DNA from: Sphingobium lactosutens
GTDB taxonomy: Bacteria; Pseudomonadota; Alphaproteobacteria; Sphingomonadales; Sphingomonadaceae
DNA length: 64,000 nucleotides
Assembly (NCBI RefSeq): GCF_013393185.1
Contig: NZ_QJQX01000029.1
Span: forward strand, 62,001 to 126,000
Direction: 5' to 3'
Positions 54,145 through 61,692 of the stretch are shown piece by piece. The position numbers and the translations under genes were made by a program. Every line of letters begins with the position of its first letter. Within the stretch, counting starts at the first letter, position 1. The notes below the pieces were generated by a model. The model saw nothing but the letters and a program-made list of their open reading frames with translations, made no database searches and was not told where the DNA came from.

Positions 54145-55041
54145 TCAACTCTCCCCCGGCACCGCCACCTCGACCGCGCCGGCCGCGATCTTCACCGTAA
54201 CGGGGGTCTTCGCGAGCACTTCGCCGTCGATCGAGATGCGCTGGCGTGGCTTCGTGTCGAGGCGGAACGATTTACCGTGAAATTCCTCGGTATGGGCGTT
54301 GCGGTCGCGCAGCTTGACGAATTTGGCATACCAGTCCCAGGCGAGGCGCGGCTTGCTGCGCCCGACCACGGCCTGGATCACGATCTCGCCGGTGTCGACA
54401 TCTGCATGGTCGGACAGTTCGACCCCGCCATGATAGGGGCCGTTCAGGATGCGCACTTCGGTCGACCACATTCGCCGCTCCCGCGTTCCGTCGTCGATGG
54501 TCAGGCGGAAGGCGCGGAAACCGACCGAGCATTTGAGCGCCCACATCAGATAGCCGATCCGGCCCAGATAGCGCTTCAGCTTGTGCGGCACCGTCTGCCC
54601 GATCATGGGGGAGAGGCCGAGGGAAGCGGCGTTCACGAAATAGTCGCGGTCGATCATGCCCAGGTCGACGCGCCGCCGCTTGCCGGTCGCGATCGCCTGC
54701 ACCGCGCCGTCCAGGTCGAGCGGCAGGCCCAACGTCCGGGCGAAGCTGTTCGCGGTGCCGAGCGGCAGCACGCCGAACACGCAGTCCTTGCCCACGAACT
54801 CGTCCACCGTGCCCGACATGGAGCCGTCGCCGCCGCCCACGATCACCATCGGCGCGCCGCTTTCCACCGCATCGCGCACCGTCGCGGCCATCTGTTCGGG
54901 GTCTCCCACGGCATGGGCGGCGATCAGGCGGACACCCGCCGCCGCCAGCTTTTCCCTGGCCTGCGTGAAATTGTCCTGCCCGCGTCGGCTATGGGCGTTG
55001 ACGACGAGGATGGCGTCCTTGGGGAGGGGTTTCGTTTCCAT
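54145..55041 (-). CDS. Diacylglycerol kinase family protein (YegS-like)
   Basis: The ~298-residue protein has the DAGK catalytic signature: ILVVNAHSRRGQ, MVIVGGGDGSMSGTVDEFVG and VLPLGTANSFARTLGLPLDL, and a C-terminal sandwich (ISIDGEVLAKTPVTVKIAAG). It is more typical of the YegS/DgkB family than the enzyme at 47609. Start METKPLPKDAIL at 55041 is preferred; the stretch up to 55101 looks non-coding. Divergent from a metallophosphoesterase. Confidence 0.86.
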   Translation of the reverse strand: METKPLPKDAILVVNAHSRRGQDNFTQAREKLAAAGVRLIAAHAVGDPEQMAATVRDAVESGAPMVIVGGGDGSMSGTVDEFVGKDCVFGVLPLGTANSFARTLGLPLDLDGAVQAIATGKRRRVDLGMIDRDYFVNAASLGLSPMIGQTVPHKLKRYLGRIGYLMWALKCSVGFRAFRLTIDDGTRERRMWSTEVRILNGPYHGGVELSDHADVDTGEIVIQAVVGRSKPRLAWDWYAKFVKLRDRNAHTEEFHGKSFRLDTKPRQRISIDGEVLAKTPVTVKIAAGAVEVAVPGES

Positions 55042-55124
55042 GCCGCAATAACTCCGCACAAGGAATTTAGGTCCGGGGATTCGGGTCCTGGGGAAACTCA
55101 ATCGCCCGCAATCGTTACTCCGGC

Positions 55125-56003
55125 ATGGCTCGCATCGCCCATCTGTCCGATATCCATTTCGGCGCGCATGATCGCAAGATCGTGGACGCCGCCACCGCCT
55201 GGCTGGAAGAACGCCGCCCGGACCTGATCGTCATCAGCGGCGATTTCACCCAGCGGGCGACGGTCGACCAGTTCCGGCAGGCGGCGGCCTGGCTGAACCG
55301 GTTGCGCTCGGCGGGACTCAAGACCCTCGTCATTCCCGGCAATCATGACGTGCCGCTCTATGACGTGGTGCGTCGTTTCGCCCGGCCGCTGACGCGCTAC
55401 AAACGCTATATCAGCCGTGACCTCTGCCCCTTTTACGAGGATGAGGCGGTCGCGATCCTGGGCCTCAACACCGCGCGGTCGTTGACGATCAAGGATGGGC
55501 GGATCAATCATGACCAGATGGACATGCTTCGCGACCGGTTTGCGCAGGTGCCGCCGGACAAGACCCGCATCCTCGTCACCCATCACCCGCTCTTCGCCAT
55601 GCCGATCGGCAAGGGCGGGGAGTTGAGCGAGGCGGTCGGTCGGCATGACGATGCGGTGAAGGCGGCGTGCGAGGCGGGGGTGCATCTGGCGCTCGCCGGC
55701 CATTTCCACCGCACCTATGCGCAGGCCGCGCAGAAGATGGTGGCGCATAGCGGCGGCGCGCTGGTGATCCAGGCGGGCACCGCAACCTCGACCCGGTTGC
55801 GCAATGCCGAGCCGCAAAGCTTCAACTGGCTGCATGTCCGCCGCAACAACGAGATGGAGTTGCAGGTGATCGTATGGGACGGCGCGGCGTTCCGCCGGGC
55901 GAGCCATGTGGAATATCGGCGCGACGGGGAGGAATGGGCATCGCGCGATGTGGCGGATGCGCCGAGGGTCGGTGAGATGGCGTTGCGGCGTGGCTTGGGA
56001 TGA
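55125..56003 (+). CDS. Metallophosphoesterase
   Basis: The 292-residue protein has the calcineurin-like motifs in order: IAHLSDIHFG (DxH), LIVISGDFTQ (GD), VIPGNHDVPLYD (GNHD), ILVTHHPLF and ALAGHFHR (GHxH). Such enzymes hydrolyse phosphodiesters; cAMP, lipid or UDP-diacylglucosamine-type substrates are all possible. The divergent lipid-kinase neighbour hints at a phospholipid-related role, but nothing in the sequence decides. Confidence 0.88.
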   Translation: MARIAHLSDIHFGAHDRKIVDAATAWLEERRPDLIVISGDFTQRATVDQFRQAAAWLNRLRSAGLKTLVIPGNHDVPLYDVVRRFARPLTRYKRYISRDLCPFYEDEAVAILGLNTARSLTIKDGRINHDQMDMLRDRFAQVPPDKTRILVTHHPLFAMPIGKGGELSEAVGRHDDAVKAACEAGVHLALAGHFHRTYAQAAQKMVAHSGGALVIQAGTATSTRLRNAEPQSFNWLHVRRNNEMELQVIVWDGAAFRRASHVEYRRDGEEWASRDVADAPRVGEMALRRGLG

Positions 56004-56023
56004 GGGCGGGCGTAGGAAGCGCG

Positions 56024-56165
56024 GCGCTTAACTTCGCACATTTCCCGCAGATTTTGATATATTGTGAGGGGTGTTGGAAATTTTATTACGCGATGCGTTG
56101 GCTGCGCGGCTGACGGTGAGAAAGAGCGGTCGGCGATTTTATCATGGGTCGCGGCGATAGGACAG
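56024..56165 (-). repeat. Dispersed intergenic repeat, copy B (inverted)
   Basis: Read on the minus strand it starts CTGTCCTAT (56165-56157), has ATGAT, TCGCCGACCG and TTTCCAACA internally and ends with the same exact 24 bases as copy A (56047-56024). The ends are conserved while the middle has diverged and differs in length (142 against 118 bases). Confidence 0.7.
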
Positions 56166-56304
56166 ATGTTGAGCGGTGATGGCCGGTGAGGGACTGTCCG
56201 ATTACCGGCGGGTACAAGCTGTTAGCTGCCATACCTGAACGCCGAGAGGCCGTTATCTTGAGGCAACGCGGTCACCGAGCTGCGTAGCAACCAATTATAA
56301 CCAA

Positions 56305-56339
56305 AGCGCTTGGCGCTCGGCAAACGCTGTGGCTATACA
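56305..56339 (+). promoter_or_regulatory. Promoter/operator of the toxin-antitoxin operon
   Basis: TTGGCG (56310-56315) and TATACA (56334-56339) are an 18-base-spaced sigma70-like pair. The -10 ends 6 bases before the ATG at 56346, so the transcript would be leaderless or nearly so. Short inverted repeats AGCGC-TTG-GCGCT (over the -35) and GCTGT-GGCTAT-ACAGC (over the -10) could be autorepressor sites. Confidence 0.5.
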
Positions 56340-56345
56340 GCGAAC

Positions 56346-57029
56346 ATGGAGACCACTGAATTTGGCATAGGCGCATACACCGCCCTAGAGGCTGCCCGCA
56401 TGGTCGGGATGAGCCCTGCCACGCTGCGGCGATGGCTCCTTGGCTATGTACATGATGGTCGTTCAGAGGAAGCCCTTTGGCGCCCACAATATGCGCATGA
56501 CGAAGACGGCGTTCTACTTGGATTTCGTGACCTCATTGAAGCGAGAATTGTTAACGCACTGCGTGAGAAGCGTATCGGTCTTCCTATGATCAGGAAGTGT
56601 ATTGAACGTGCTCGAAAGATTGTAGGCGACGAGCGCCCATTTTCGACACAACAATTCAAGACCGATGGAAAGACGATCTTTCTCGAGATCACCCGCAATC
56701 TCGATGAGCCAGTATTCATCGATCTGCGCAAGAGCCAAGGTGTTTTCAAGAGGGTAGTCGAGCCAAGTTTACAGGATCTGGATTTTGGTCCGACTGGTGC
56801 AGAGCGCTGGTGGTTGCTGCATGGTAAGAAAACTATTGTAGCAGATCCTGCTCGTTCATTCGGCCAACCGATATTGACCGATTATGGTATCTCCACTGCC
56901 CGAGTTGTTGAGATTGTCGAGGCAGAAGGTTCGGTGGATCGCGCAGCGAAGGTGTACGAGATCAAACCGCGCGTAATCCGTGATGCCATTGCCTACGAGG
57001 CCAGCATCGGCAATCGCAAAGCAGCGTGA
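56346..57029 (+). CDS. VapB45-like antitoxin (DUF433 with N-terminal helix-turn-helix)
   Basis: The 227-residue protein has a MerR-like helix-turn-helix at the N-terminus (YTALEAARMVGMSPATLRRW), a middle helical part (FRDLIEARIVNALREKRIGL) and a C-terminal DUF433 region (PILTDYGISTARVVEIVEAE; VYEIKPRVIRDAIAYE). Size and layout match M. tuberculosis VapB45 (Rv2018). It overlaps the toxin start (GTGA). GC is visibly lower than in the flanks. The helix-turn-helix suggests it represses its own promoter. Confidence 0.82.
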   Translation: METTEFGIGAYTALEAARMVGMSPATLRRWLLGYVHDGRSEEALWRPQYAHDEDGVLLGFRDLIEARIVNALREKRIGLPMIRKCIERARKIVGDERPFSTQQFKTDGKTIFLEITRNLDEPVFIDLRKSQGVFKRVVEPSLQDLDFGPTGAERWWLLHGKKTIVADPARSFGQPILTDYGISTARVVEIVEAEGSVDRAAKVYEIKPRVIRDAIAYEASIGNRKAA

Positions 57030-57418
57030 AGCTCTTAGTCGATAACAACCTACCTCCACGCCTCGCCCGAGGGCTTGCCGCGTTCTTTGATGACGAGCAT
57101 GTCGTCATCCACATCAAGGACAAGTTTGGCAGAGGTAACCTCTCCGACGAAGATTGGATCAAGATTCTCGGACAGGAAGGACGCTGGTGCGTGCTGACTG
57201 GAGATCGCAATATTGCAAAGAAGCGCCCGTCTCGACAGCTATTCTTAGCCTCCGGCTTGATCGGCTTCTTTCCATCACCATCGGTTGCCAAATGGCCAGT
57301 AGAGCGCACTGCAGCACGACTGCTGACGCTTTGGCCATCCCTCGTCAACCTATCGGAATCGGTGAGCTCAGGTTGCTATGAAATCAGCGCGACAGGCGAC
57401 CGCCTACGTGGGTTCTGA
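57026..57418 (+). CDS. VapC45-like PIN-domain toxin
   Basis: The 130-residue protein opens with the PIN motif MKLLVDNNLPPRLARGLAAF (Asp6) and has further acidic residues at about 41-43 (NLSDEDWIKI) and Asp60 in VLTGDRNI, the DUF5615/PIN-like arrangement. PIN toxins are Mg-dependent RNases. GTG start at 57026 overlaps the antitoxin stop, so the antitoxin is made first and coupled. Size fits VapC45 (Rv2019). The last ~25 residues (SESVSSGCYEISATGDRLRG) look variable. Confidence 0.8.
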   Translation: MKLLVDNNLPPRLARGLAAFFDDEHVVIHIKDKFGRGNLSDEDWIKILGQEGRWCVLTGDRNIAKKRPSRQLFLASGLIGFFPSPSVAKWPVERTAARLLTLWPSLVNLSESVSSGCYEISATGDRLRGF

Positions 57419-57516
57419 CGTGCAAGGCGCGAATGTCCAATTGCAAGCTCAGTGAAATTGCAGGTGAACGGCTACAACTGGCGCATTTTACCCAGCCAAG
57501 CCGCAAACCCACATCC

Positions 57517-58368
57517 TCACTCCTTCCCCTTCAACGCCGCCGCCAGCGACATCGTCGCGCTGCCGCGGCGGGCGGGGGCGGCTTGGCTGGGGTCGGGTTT
57601 CCAGCCGGACAGGTAGATGAGCGCCATCTGCTCGGCGGTGCGGCCGTCCGGGTCGGCGGCGTCAGCGAAATGGGCGGCGGCGCGCATCAGGACGTCGCGC
57701 GTCAACGCCGGCGATCGGGTCGCCAGCGCATTGCCCGCGCCCATGCCGCGCAGGTCGTGCATCAGGCGCACCACGTCGCCGTAGCGGATATTCAGCACCT
57801 CCCCGTCGGCAACCGGCATGGCGAAGCCGGCGCGGCTGAGCAGATCGCCTGCCGACCGCACATCGACCTGCGGATGGACATGCTGGCCCGGCCGGTCGCC
57901 CTCGGCGGCGAGCAGCGCGGCCTTGAGGCGCGGCAGGCTGCCCGCGCCGGCGAAGGCCGCCAGCATCAGGCCGTCGGGCCGCAGCACGCGGCGCATCAGG
58001 ATCAGCGCGCCGGGCAGGTCGTTGACGCTGTCGAGCGTACCGCAGGCGATGACCAGATCGAAACTGTCATCGGCGAAGGGCAGGGCATCCTCGTCCGCCT
58101 GCACGCCGCCGGCTGCTTTTGCCGCGAGGAAGCCGGGGTCGGCGCAGGCGACGCGCTTGCCCATCGCTTCCAGCGCGGCCCTTGCGCTGCCGTCGGGGCA
58201 GCCGATCAGCAGCACTTCGGGCAGATCGCGCTGCACGTCGCCCAACCGGTCGAGCAGTTCGTCGAGCATCGCGCGGTGGAGGAAGTCGTGATCGGCGAAA
58301 CCGGCGATCATGCGGTCGCGATAGCGGGCGCGGCGAGTGCGGTCGAAAATGTCGGGGCGGGGTTCCAT
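57517..58368 (-). CDS. SAM-dependent methyltransferase (BioC/NDUFAF5-like)
   Basis: The ~283-residue protein starts near MEPRPDIFDRTRRARYRDRM, a signature of the alphaproteobacterial/mitochondrial NDUFAF5-type methyltransferases, then FLHRAMLDELLDRL, a SAM site VLLIGCPDGSARAAL (variant of the usual GxGxG) and the post-I motif DSFDLVIACGTLDSVNDLPG. BioC activity or arginine hydroxylase-type modification of complex I are both possible. It is divergent from comF. Confidence 0.85.
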   Translation of the reverse strand: MEPRPDIFDRTRRARYRDRMIAGFADHDFLHRAMLDELLDRLGDVQRDLPEVLLIGCPDGSARAALEAMGKRVACADPGFLAAKAAGGVQADEDALPFADDSFDLVIACGTLDSVNDLPGALILMRRVLRPDGLMLAAFAGAGSLPRLKAALLAAEGDRPGQHVHPQVDVRSAGDLLSRAGFAMPVADGEVLNIRYGDVVRLMHDLRGMGAGNALATRSPALTRDVLMRAAAHFADAADPDGRTAEQMALIYLSGWKPDPSQAAPARRGSATMSLAAALKGKE

Positions 58369-58412
58369 GGCGGGCCTTGTGCAACGGGCGCGAAGTGCGG
58401 ACAAGGCAGATG

Positions 58413-59147
58413 ATGTCGCTCCTTCCGCTTCTCAAGACCGCGCTGCGCCCGGCGGTCGATTATGCACTGCCGCCGCGCTGCCCCGGTTGTGGGGCGATCG
58501 TTGGGGAGGATTTCGCTTTCTGCCTGTCCTGCTGGAGCGGGATGGAATTTCTGGGTGAACCCTGCTGCGCGCGATGCGGCGTGCCCTTTCCGCATGATCT
58601 GGGGGAAGGGGCGGCGTGCGGCGCCTGCCTTGCCGAGCCGCCACCCTGGGACAGCGCGCGGGCGGTGCTGGCCTATGGCGATGTCGCGCGGACGGTCGCG
58701 CTGCGGCTGAAATATGGGCGGCGCATTGGCCTCGCCCGGCTGATCGCGAGACAGATGGTGCGGCATGTCGGGAGCGAGGAGGCGCTGATCGTGCCGGTGC
58801 CGCTGCATCGCTGGCGGCTATGGAATCGCGGCTTCAACCAGTCGGCGCTGATCGCCGATCATCTGGGGCGGCTGACCGGATGGGCGGTCGAGAAGCAGGA
58901 GTTGCGACGCGTGAAACGCACGGTACCGCTGCGTGGCATGAACCCGGCGGCGCGGGCAAAAGCGGTGCGCGGCGCGTTCGCATTGAAGCCGGGCCATGGC
59001 TTTACGGGACGGCGGGTGCTGCTGATCGACGATGTCCATACCAGCGGGGCGACGGCGGCGGCGTGCGCGAAAATGCTGAAGCGCGGTGGGGCGGGGGAGG
59101 TGCGGCTGCTCTGCTGGGCGCGCGTCCTGCCCGATGCCGTGGATTGA
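58413..59147 (+). CDS. comF: ComF family protein
   Basis: The 244-residue protein has an N-terminal zinc-ribbon (PPRCPGCGAI; FCLSCWSG; CCARCGVPFP; ACGACLAEPP) and a C-terminal phosphoribosyltransferase-like domain (LIVPVPLHRWRLWNRGFNQS; PRPP loop VLLIDDVHTSGATAAAC). ComF proteins are tied to DNA uptake or processing. AAGG lies 6 bases before ATG 58413; ATG 58410 is equally in frame. Confidence 0.9.
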   Translation: MSLLPLLKTALRPAVDYALPPRCPGCGAIVGEDFAFCLSCWSGMEFLGEPCCARCGVPFPHDLGEGAACGACLAEPPPWDSARAVLAYGDVARTVALRLKYGRRIGLARLIARQMVRHVGSEEALIVPVPLHRWRLWNRGFNQSALIADHLGRLTGWAVEKQELRRVKRTVPLRGMNPAARAKAVRGAFALKPGHGFTGRRVLLIDDVHTSGATAAACAKMLKRGGAGEVRLLCWARVLPDAVD

Positions 59148-59189
59148 CAAAGCAGGGCTTTGCCCCAATTTCCGGGGAAAGGAGTTATC

Positions 59190-59447
59190 ATGGCCAAAGT
59201 CGAAATCTATACCAAGGACTGGTGCGGTTATTGCGCGCGGGCGAAGGCGCTGCTGACCGACAAGGGCGTGGCTTATGAGGAATATGACATCAGCCTGGGC
59301 GGCCCGAAGCGCGACGAGATGCTGGAACGTGCGCCCGGACGGACCAGCGTGCCGCAGATATTCATCGACGGGCAGCATATCGGGGGCAGCGACGATCTGT
59401 CGGCGCTGAATCGTGAGGGCAGGCTGGACGCGCTGCTGGGCCTGTGA
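59190..59447 (+). CDS. grxC: Glutaredoxin 3
   Basis: The 85-residue protein has the dithiol active site DWCGYCARA (CGYC), SVPQIFIDGQHIGGSDDL and the cis-proline typical of glutaredoxins. GGAAAGGAG lies upstream of ATG 59190. It reduces disulfides with glutathione. The stop overlaps the next gene's GTG (GTGA). Confidence 0.94.
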   Translation: MAKVEIYTKDWCGYCARAKALLTDKGVAYEEYDISLGGPKRDEMLERAPGRTSVPQIFIDGQHIGGSDDLSALNREGRLDALLGL

Positions 59448-60283
59448 GCAAGATGCGCGCCGCCCTGTTCCAGATGACCAGCGGGATCGATCCCGCCGCC
59501 AACGCCGCCGCCATCGTCGAGATGGTGAAGCGTGCCAAGGGCGAGGGCGCGGACATATTGTTCACGCCCGAAATGGCGGGATGCCTGGACCGCGACCGGG
59601 CGCGGGCGGCGGAGACGCTGCGCAATGAAGCGGAAGATGTGGTGCTGGCGGCGGTGCGCGAAGCCGCCGCGCGCGAGGGAGTCTGGGTGCATATCGGATC
59701 GCTGCCGCTGAAGGGCGAGCGGGCCGACGGGCGCTGGGCCAATCGCAGCTTCCTGATCGACGATGCCGGGGAAATCCGGGCGCGCTACGATAAGATCCAT
59801 CTGTTCGACGTCGACCTCGCCACCGGAGAGAGCTGGCGCGAATCCTCGGTCTACGGTCCAGGCGAACAGGTGGTCGCGGCCGACACACCCTGGGGGCGGA
59901 TGGGTTTTTCCATCTGCTACGACATGCGTTTCCCCGACCTCTACCGGGCGCTGACCAATGCGGGGGCGACGATCCTGCTCGCGCCCGCCGCCTTCACCGT
60001 GCCGACGGGGCAGGCGCACTGGCATGTGCTGCTGCGGGCGCGGGCGATCGAGGCGGGCTGCTATGTCATTGCGACTGCGCAGACGGGGCGCCATGAGGAT
60101 GGCCGCGTCACCTATGGCCATAGCGTGGTGATCGATCCCTGGGGCGACGTGCTGCTCGACATGGGCGAGAGCGCGGGACTGGGGCTTGCGGACATCGACC
60201 TGTCGCGCATAGGGGATGTGCGCGGGCGCGTGCCGGCGCTCGCCAACCGCCGTATGATACCGAAGGACGTGACAATTTCGTGA
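59444..60283 (+). CDS. Carbon-nitrogen hydrolase (Nit/omega-amidase-like)
   Basis: The 279-residue nitrilase-superfamily protein has the Glu-Lys-Cys triad in sequence: ILFTPEMAG (Glu), RARYDKIHLFDVDL (Lys) and FSICYDMRFPDLYRAL (Cys). Nit1/Nit2-type enzymes deaminate amides such as deaminated glutathione, which would fit a position directly behind glutaredoxin. The GTG at 59444 is coupled to the grxC stop; ATG 59453 is an alternative three codons later. Confidence 0.9.
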   Translation: MSKMRAALFQMTSGIDPAANAAAIVEMVKRAKGEGADILFTPEMAGCLDRDRARAAETLRNEAEDVVLAAVREAAAREGVWVHIGSLPLKGERADGRWANRSFLIDDAGEIRARYDKIHLFDVDLATGESWRESSVYGPGEQVVAADTPWGRMGFSICYDMRFPDLYRALTNAGATILLAPAAFTVPTGQAHWHVLLRARAIEAGCYVIATAQTGRHEDGRVTYGHSVVIDPWGDVLLDMGESAGLGLADIDLSRIGDVRGRVPALANRRMIPKDVTIS

Positions 60284-60768
60284 TCGTGTTCGACCTGAAA
60301 TGCGGGAGCCATGGCCATGTGTTCGAGGCATGGTTCGGATCCAGCGCCGATTATGAGGATCAGAAGGCGCGGGGTTTGCTCGCCTGCCCGATGTGCGGCG
60401 ATGGCGACGTGACCAAGGCGGTGATGGCCCCGGCCGTGGGCGCGAAGGGCAACAGCCGCCCTGATCCCGTGCCGGCGCCCGCTACCCCGAGCGGAGAGCC
60501 GGTCGCGCCGGTCATGAATGTCGCGGATCAGGCGAAGATGCAGGCGCTGGTCGAGGCGCTGGGGCAGGCGCAGGCCAAGGCGCTGGAAGGTTCCACCTGG
60601 GTCGGGCGCGGCTTTGCCGAACAGGCCCGCGCCATGCATTATGGCGAGCAGGATCGCGCCAGCATCCACGGCGAGGTCGCCCCGGCTGAGGCGAAGGCGC
60701 TGATCGACGAGGGCGTGGAGGTCGCGCCGCTGCCTTTTCCTGTGGTCCCGCCGCATGCGAAGAATTGA
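60280..60768 (+). CDS. DUF1178 family protein
   Basis: The 162-residue protein shows the DUF1178 pattern MIVFDLKCGSHGHVFEAWF with a metal-ribbon CPMCGDGDVTKAVMAP and the C-terminal AMHYGEQDRASIHGEVAPAE. GTG start at 60280 overlaps the hydrolase stop. Gene order grxC-nit-DUF1178 is common in alphaproteobacteria, suggesting a shared redox or thiol role that remains unproved. Confidence 0.88.
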   Translation: MIVFDLKCGSHGHVFEAWFGSSADYEDQKARGLLACPMCGDGDVTKAVMAPAVGAKGNSRPDPVPAPATPSGEPVAPVMNVADQAKMQALVEALGQAQAKALEGSTWVGRGFAEQARAMHYGEQDRASIHGEVAPAEAKALIDEGVEVAPLPFPVVPPHAKN

Positions 60769-60802
60769 CCGCAGCCGCGACGCGCAATAGAGCCGTCGCC
60801 GG

Positions 60803-60879
60803 GCACCCATAGCTCAGCAGGATAGAGCACCAGATTCCTAATCTGGGGGCCACTGGTTCGAATCCAGTTGGGTGCACCA
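60803..60879 (+). tRNA. tRNA-Arg(CCT)
   Basis: Acceptor GCACCCA pairs with TGGGTGC, D-arm AGCTCAGCAGGATAGAGC, anticodon arm CCAGA-TTCCTAA-TCTGG with anticodon CCT, T-arm ACTGGTTCGAATCCAGT, discriminator A and an encoded CCA. It reads AGG codons. It lies 34 bases after the DUF1178 stop. Confidence 0.97.
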
Positions 60880-60895
60880 CCTTACCGTAAACAGG

Positions 60896-61264
60896 TCATT
60901 CCAGGCCGGTCAGATCGTGAAACGGCCGGATTTCGATCGCGCTTGGCCCCGACATCGGATTGGGGCATCGCTTCACCCAGGCGACCGCCTCGGCCATATC
61001 CTTGACCTCCCAGAGCCAGAACCCGGCGACCAGTTCATCGGGATTCGGGAAGGGGCCGTCGATGACACTGCGGTCGGACCCGTCGAAGGCGACGCGCTTG
61101 CCCGCAGAGGAGGGCTGCAGGCCGTCCGCCATGATCAGGATGCCCGCCTCGCGCAGTTCGTCGTTGAACCGGCCCATGGCCGCCATCATCGCCTTCGACT
61201 CGGGCGTGGGGGTAAAGCCCCCTTCGCTGTCCTCGGTCGCCTTCACCAACACCATCACGCGCAT
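60896..61264 (-). CDS. YciI-like (DGPF domain) protein
   Basis: The 122-residue protein begins MRVMVLVKATEDSEGG and has the YCII/DGPF pattern: DGSDRSVIDGPFPNPDELVA, then GFWLWEVKDMAEAVAWVKRC. Family members are dimeric ferredoxin-like proteins; some lie next to ECF sigma genes, but none is visible here. AAGGAG lies 7 bases before ATG 61264. Confidence 0.86.
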   Translation of the reverse strand: MRVMVLVKATEDSEGGFTPTPESKAMMAAMGRFNDELREAGILIMADGLQPSSAGKRVAFDGSDRSVIDGPFPNPDELVAGFWLWEVKDMAEAVAWVKRCPNPMSGPSAIEIRPFHDLTGLE

Positions 61265-61692
61265 CCTCCGTCTCCTTCTTGTCGTCTGCGGCATCGACCG
61301 GCGGCTTTCGTTCCGGGCAGATCGCACCGGCAATTCCAGCTAGGGCAAGTGTCGGCGATTGAACGGAGCGTGCAAATCCTTTTCGATCGGCGACTCATCC
61401 GAATCCCGTCGGAACGCCCGATTTTGCGATGAGAGGAGTCCAATTCACGGCTCGTCGCAAAATGTCCTTGGAACACGATGAGCGGTTGTTGCGAGGAAGC
61501 TTTTGTTAACCCCCATCGCCGACCCTTTGGGTTAATCGACATCAAGTTCCAACGAAACCGAAAGCGCGGCTTTCGGGCACCGGAGACCGGACACTGGTCC
61601 GCCTATGCCGGAGCACGAATGGCGCGTCATGCCGGCAGGTGTGGGCTGAATGACGATTGGCCCTCGGGCACATAACAACATGGGGAATATCA
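61265..61692. other. Long upstream region of the GH16 gene
   Basis: No gene is convincing in these 428 bases. It contains a 13-base inverted repeat with one mismatch (ATTTTGCGATGAG at 61421-61433; CTCGTCGCAAAAT at 61451-61463) and a 7-base one (TTAACCC at 61506-61512; GGGTTAA at 61529-61535). The GH16 promoter must lie here, so a long leader or complex control is likely. Confidence 0.5.

Larger units (their letters stand above)
56004..56345. other. Gene-free, lower-GC stretch before the toxin-antitoxin pair
   Basis: It holds copy B of a dispersed repeat (56024-56165), then about 140 bases with no recognised feature, and the toxin-antitoxin promoter (56305-56339) at its right end. No coding frame is convincing. 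Confidence 0.55.
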
